NCBI GenBank assembly: GCA_937983075.1
Contig: CALKAQ010000173.1
Span: 1-9,029 of the forward strand
From: an uncultured bacterium
GTDB lineage: Bacteria; Bacillota; Limnochordia; DTU080; JAAYLA01
DNA length: 9,029 nucleotides
Direction of reading: 5' to 3'
The notes beneath the pieces were generated by a model. It was not told where the DNA came from. It made no database searches and saw only the letters and a list, made by a program, of their open reading frames with translations. Both the position numbers and the translations under genes were made by a program. How positions within the stretch are numbered: position 1 is the first letter of the stretch; each line of letters starts with the position of its first letter. Shown piece by piece: positions 6,847-9,029 of this stretch.

Positions 6847-8223
6847 ATGAGTGAAAGTAACGGTGTGATCCGACCTAGTCGGCAACATCTTACGAACGTC
6901 ACGGAATATAAACATTACACAGTCTCGAACTTCGAGACCATACCGCAAGTAAAACGCTTGCCAAAAGATATCATCTTCGGTATCAAAGTTGTAGCACAAG
7001 TTTTCCCCTTCAAAGTCAACCAATATGTAGTCGACGAACTCATCGACTGGAACAACGTCCCTGAAGATCCCATCTTCCGACTCACTTTCCCACAAAAGGA
7101 AATGCTCCGCCCCCACCACTTCTCACAAGTTGCCAAGCTGCTTGAATCCGGCGATCGCGACGAGCTGCAGCGGGTCGTGAACGAAATTCGCCTTTCTTTG
7201 AATCCGCACCCGGCCATGCAAATGCAGCTCAACGTGCCGCAATTCGAAGGCACCACGCTCCAAGGGGTGCAGCACAAGTATCGCGAAACGACGTTGTTCT
7301 TCCCGACATCGGGTCAAACGTGCCATGCCTACTGCACATTCTGCTTCCGTTGGCCGCAGTTCGTCGGCATGGATGAGTTGAAATTCGCCAGCCGCGAGGC
7401 GGATCGTTTTGCGGCGTATTTGAAGACCCAGCCGAACGTGACGGATGTCATCTTCACGGGCGGCGACCCGATGGTCATGAAATCGAAGGTGTTCCGCAGG
7501 TATTTGGAGCCGCTGCTCGATCCGGAGCTGGAACACGTTCAAAACATCCGCATCGGCACGAAGTCGCTTGCCTATTGGCCGCAAAAGTACGTCGTTGAAG
7601 ACGACGCCGACGACGTCTTGCGCATGCTCGAAGAGTTGGTGAACGCCGGCAAGCACGTGGCCATCATGGCGCACAGCAGCCACTACCGCGAGCTGGAAAC
7701 GCCCATCGCCCAAGAGGCGATTCGTCGAGTCCGCGACACCGGCGCTGAAATTCGCACGCAGTCGCCTTTGCTGCGTCACATCAACGACTCGTCTGAAGTA
7801 TGGCAGAAAATGTGGCGTCTCCAAGTGCGTTTAGGTATGGTGCCGTATTACATGTTCGTCGAGCGAGATACCGGACCCGCTCACTACTTCGAAGTGCCGC
7901 TGGCCGAAGGCGTCGAAATCTACGCGAACGCCATTCGCCACGTCAGCGGTTTGGCCCGAACAGCCCGCGGTCCGAGCATGTCGGCCACACCCGGCAAAAT
8001 TGAAATTCAAGGCGTTGCCGAAATTGCCGGGGAAAAAGTGTTTGTGCTGCGCATGCTGCAAGCACGCAATCCCAATTGGGCATACCGTCCGTTCTTTGCG
8101 AAATTCGATCCGAAAGCAACGTGGTTTGATGATCTCAAACCTGCCTTCGGCGAAAAAGAATTTTTCTTTGAAGCCGAGATGAGGGCGATGCAAGAAGCAG
8201 CTCTTTCGGCTGCATCTTCGTAA
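6847..8223 (+). CDS. KamA-family radical SAM/PLP enzyme (lysine 2,3-aminomutase-like, substrate unknown)
   Basis: A 458-residue protein, slightly longer than the roughly 416-residue clostridial lysine 2,3-aminomutase (LAM). The radical SAM cluster motif is C159-x3-C163-x2-C166, and GGDP (205-208) binds SAM. Lys384 in ATPGK is the likely PLP Schiff-base lysine, matching Lys337 of LAM. Arg168, two residues after the last cysteine, matches LAM Arg134, which binds the substrate carboxylate. The two LAM aspartates that hold the lysine side-chain amine (293 and 330) align by eye with Glu339 and Ala380, and the Gly-rich PGGGGK loop is shortened to PGK. The enzyme probably moves an amino group or does related radical chemistry on an amino acid, but lysine is not supported. 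Start: ATG with AGGAGG 8 nt upstream. No beta-lysine acetyltransferase or EF-P gene is nearby. The first 90 or so codons look more AT-rich than the rest. Confidence 0.9.
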   Translation: MSESNGVIRPSRQHLTNVTEYKHYTVSNFETIPQVKRLPKDIIFGIKVVAQVFPFKVNQYVVDELIDWNNVPEDPIFRLTFPQKEMLRPHHFSQVAKLLESGDRDELQRVVNEIRLSLNPHPAMQMQLNVPQFEGTTLQGVQHKYRETTLFFPTSGQTCHAYCTFCFRWPQFVGMDELKFASREADRFAAYLKTQPNVTDVIFTGGDPMVMKSKVFRRYLEPLLDPELEHVQNIRIGTKSLAYWPQKYVVEDDADDVLRMLEELVNAGKHVAIMAHSSHYRELETPIAQEAIRRVRDTGAEIRTQSPLLRHINDSSEVWQKMWRLQVRLGMVPYYMFVERDTGPAHYFEVPLAEGVEIYANAIRHVSGLARTARGPSMSATPGKIEIQGVAEIAGEKVFVLRMLQARNPNWAYRPFFAKFDPKATWFDDLKPAFGEKEFFFEAEMRAMQEAALSAASS

Positions 8224-8395
8224 AGGCTGCATCAACACAGGACGTTGGCCGGACGGAAGCGGGTTCAAGCTGTCAGCCGAAGCGGTTTTGGATGAAGCAG
8301 CGTGACATTTGGAATGACAGATACCGAGTCCATCGGCTATCTGCCGAACATGTAATATTACGGAAAATTGTTGGCACCCGTTGCAATTGGAAGAT

Positions 8396-8425
8396 TTGAC
8401 CTGTCAATATTAGGCATGTTATACT
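8396..8425 (+). promoter_or_regulatory. Sigma70-type promoter of the TPP riboswitch RNA
   Basis: TTGACC (8396-8401) and TATACT (8420-8425) are separated by 18 bp. A TG at 8417-8418 gives an extended -10. Both boxes match five of six consensus bases. The predicted transcription start is near 8432, about 38 nt before the first stem of the TPP aptamer. This is the best promoter by eye in the window and indicates that the riboswitch is transcribed from its own start rather than only by read-through from the KamA-family gene. Confidence 0.7.
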
Positions 8426-8469
8426 GACGGCACTAGACGTGCTTTGCGTGCCAAAATTTCATATATTTA

Positions 8470-8542
8470 TCCGCTAGGGGTGCCTTTACAGGCTGAGATG
8501 CCCTTCAACCTGATCTGGATCATGCCAGCGCAGGGAGGCGGA
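8470..8542 (+). promoter_or_regulatory. TPP riboswitch aptamer (THI element)
   Basis: All conserved parts of the thiamine pyrophosphate aptamer are present in order. P1 pairs TCCGCT (8470-8475) with GGCGGA (8537-8542). GGGGTGCC (8477-8484) opens P2 and P3. P3 is minimal: GCC/GGC with a 6-nt loop. The pyrimidine-binding CTGAGA is at 8493-8498 and the closing CCC of P2 at 8501-8503. ACCTGATCTGGAT (8508-8520) and GCCAGCGCAGGGA (8524-8536) form P4/P5, the pyrophosphate sensor. In known cases TPP binding turns off thiamine biosynthesis or transport genes downstream. Here no such gene follows: the plus strand meets a strong hairpin at 8617 and then a convergent gene. Confidence 0.95.
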
Positions 8543-8549
8543 ACTGCAA

Positions 8550-8613
8550 CGTTTGTACAGAGCAATGTGTCTCGTACCCGCACCACACACTGCCCTGTAC
8601 ATCACTACAAACG
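8550..8613 (+). repeat. Extended imperfect hairpin after the TPP aptamer
   Basis: CGTTTGTA (8550-8557) pairs perfectly with TACAAACG (8606-8613). Inside, CAG/CTG (8558-8560, 8595-8597), GCA/TGC (8562-8564, 8591-8593) and TGTGT/ACACA (8566-8570, 8585-8589) continue the helix with single mismatches and one 8-nt bulge, around a 14-nt loop. It starts 8 nt after P1 and ends 4 nt before the next hairpin. It could be an expression platform or the body of a stand-alone RNA. I find no strand it shares with aptamer helix P1. Confidence 0.5.
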
Positions 8614-8616
8614 ATC

Positions 8617-8654
8617 AGACAAGCCATTTGGCCGTTCGGCCGGATGGCTTGTCT
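8617..8654. terminator. Strong hairpin, probable (bidirectional) terminator
   Basis: AGACAAGCCAT (8617-8627) and ATGGCTTGTCT (8644-8654) form 11 perfect pairs. Two T-G wobbles and GGCC/GGCC continue the stem to 17 pairs, closed by a GTTC tetraloop. It lies between the riboswitch RNA and the 3' end of the convergent gene (stop codon 8679-8677), so it could end both transcripts. Neither side has a proper T-run (TCATTGCCC on the plus strand, GATCGTTTG on the minus), so termination may be inefficient or protein-aided. Confidence 0.6.
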
Positions 8655-8676
8655 CATTGCCCAAACTTAGCTGACC

Positions 8677-8970
8677 TTAGCTAACCGGAATCTCCACCCG
8701 GGTGATTTCGTCCAAACGAACTTCCACATCGTCGATGGCGCCACGCATACCGCCGTTATCGACCTCAATGCGATATCGGCCGGCGAACAGCAAGCGGGAA
8801 TTGAACATCCCTTTGTTGTTCGTCTTCTTGGCATCGACAATGATGTCGCCGTCAAGCACCCGCACCGATGCATTCGGCACCGGCTGCTTGCTGTCGGCAG
8901 CAAAAACTTGACCGACAATGCGCCCAGGCGGCACTTGTAACGTTCGTTCTACGTTGCGTTCCGCACTCAA
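8677..8970 (-). CDS. Small carboxypeptidase-regulatory-like (prealbumin-fold) single-domain protein
   Basis: About 97 residues from a TTG start. The sequence fits one carboxypeptidase regulatory-like domain: an opening GRIVGQVF strand, a PVPNASVRVLDGD segment, a Thr-Asn-Asn-Lys-Gly turn, then FAGRYRIEV and a final strand ending in IPVS. Such beta-sandwich modules usually occur inside larger secreted or surface proteins and bind or space other domains; a free single copy has no assignable activity. I see no signal peptide. Start choice: AGGAGG (8985-8980) lies 9 nt upstream of TTG at 8970. An in-frame GTG at 9000 would add ten basic residues that do not resemble the domain. The frame stays open to the right edge, so a longer, 5'-partial gene cannot be excluded. 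It converges on the TPP riboswitch RNA, with its stop 22 bp from the shared hairpin. Confidence 0.65.
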   Translation of the reverse strand: MSAERNVERTLQVPPGRIVGQVFAADSKQPVPNASVRVLDGDIIVDAKKTNNKGMFNSRLLFAGRYRIEVDNGGMRGAIDDVEVRLDEITRVEIPVS

Positions 8971-8979
8971 CGACCTTGC

Positions 8980-8985
8980 CCTCCT
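8980..8985 (-). promoter_or_regulatory. Shine-Dalgarno AGGAGG favouring a TTG start at 8970
   Basis: A perfect AGGAGG on the minus strand, 9 nt upstream of TTG (8970-8968). It is the strongest ribosome-binding site near this gene's 5' end and argues for the shorter product over the GTG at 9000, which has only a weak AAGGCG upstream. Confidence 0.5.
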
Positions 8986-9029
8986 ACACACTTGCCCCAC
9001 ATGCTTCGCCTTGTTGGCTGAATACCTTT

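Noticed and set aside
8444..8674. Plus-strand reading frame of 76 codons starting at a TTG and crossing the TPP aptamer
   Set aside because: It translates the conserved riboswitch core and the strong hairpin, has no Shine-Dalgarno, and shows no protein-like features.
8565..8684. ATG-started 39-codon frame after the riboswitch that could be its target
   Set aside because: The nearest purine-rich site is inside the aptamer, about 26 nt upstream. The frame runs through both hairpins and into the opposite gene, and the peptide has no recognisable character.

Overview
This is a bacterial chromosomal window. It holds four long, intact protein genes, one short gene near the right edge, and two RNA-rich intergenic regions. 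Base composition looks moderately GC-rich by eye (not counted), and GTG and TTG starts with good Shine-Dalgarno sites fit a bacterium. Gene content (a FlaA1/CapD-type sugar dehydratase, a GxGYxYP protein, a KamA-family radical SAM enzyme and a single-domain carboxypeptidase-regulatory-like protein) would suit an environmental lineage such as Chloroflexota, but that is a weak guess. There are no insertion sequences, CRISPR arrays, tRNAs, rRNAs or phage genes.

Layout. Bases 1-271 hold no gene I can support. A minus-strand pair follows: a membrane-anchored UDP-sugar 4,6-dehydratase-like protein (272-2179) and, upstream of it, a secreted GxGYxYP-family putative glycoside hydrolase (2297-4351). 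Across a 338-bp divergent gap lies a plus-strand half-size ABC exporter (4690-6447). A 399-bp gap with strong RNA folding potential leads to a KamA-family (lysine 2,3-aminomutase-like) radical SAM/PLP enzyme (6847-8223). Next come a good sigma70-type promoter (8396-8425), a complete TPP riboswitch aptamer (8470-8542), an extended hairpin (8550-8613) and a very strong hairpin (8617-8654). The last gene (minus strand, 8677 to about 8970) converges on this RNA.

How the parts fit. The two minus-strand genes plausibly act on cell-surface glycans. The ABC exporter carries no substrate clue. The KamA-family protein keeps the [4Fe-4S] cysteines, the likely PLP lysine and the carboxylate-binding arginine. 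It lacks both aspartates that give lysine 2,3-aminomutase its specificity, so its substrate is unknown.

Most unusual points. First, the TPP riboswitch has its own promoter but no thiamine gene or other convincing plus-strand gene behind it. Its transcript would end in a hairpin or run antisense into the convergent gene, so it may be an orphan or stand-alone TPP-sensing RNA, or a relic. Second, the KamA leader can fold two exclusive ways, one resembling an intrinsic terminator, which suggests attenuation.
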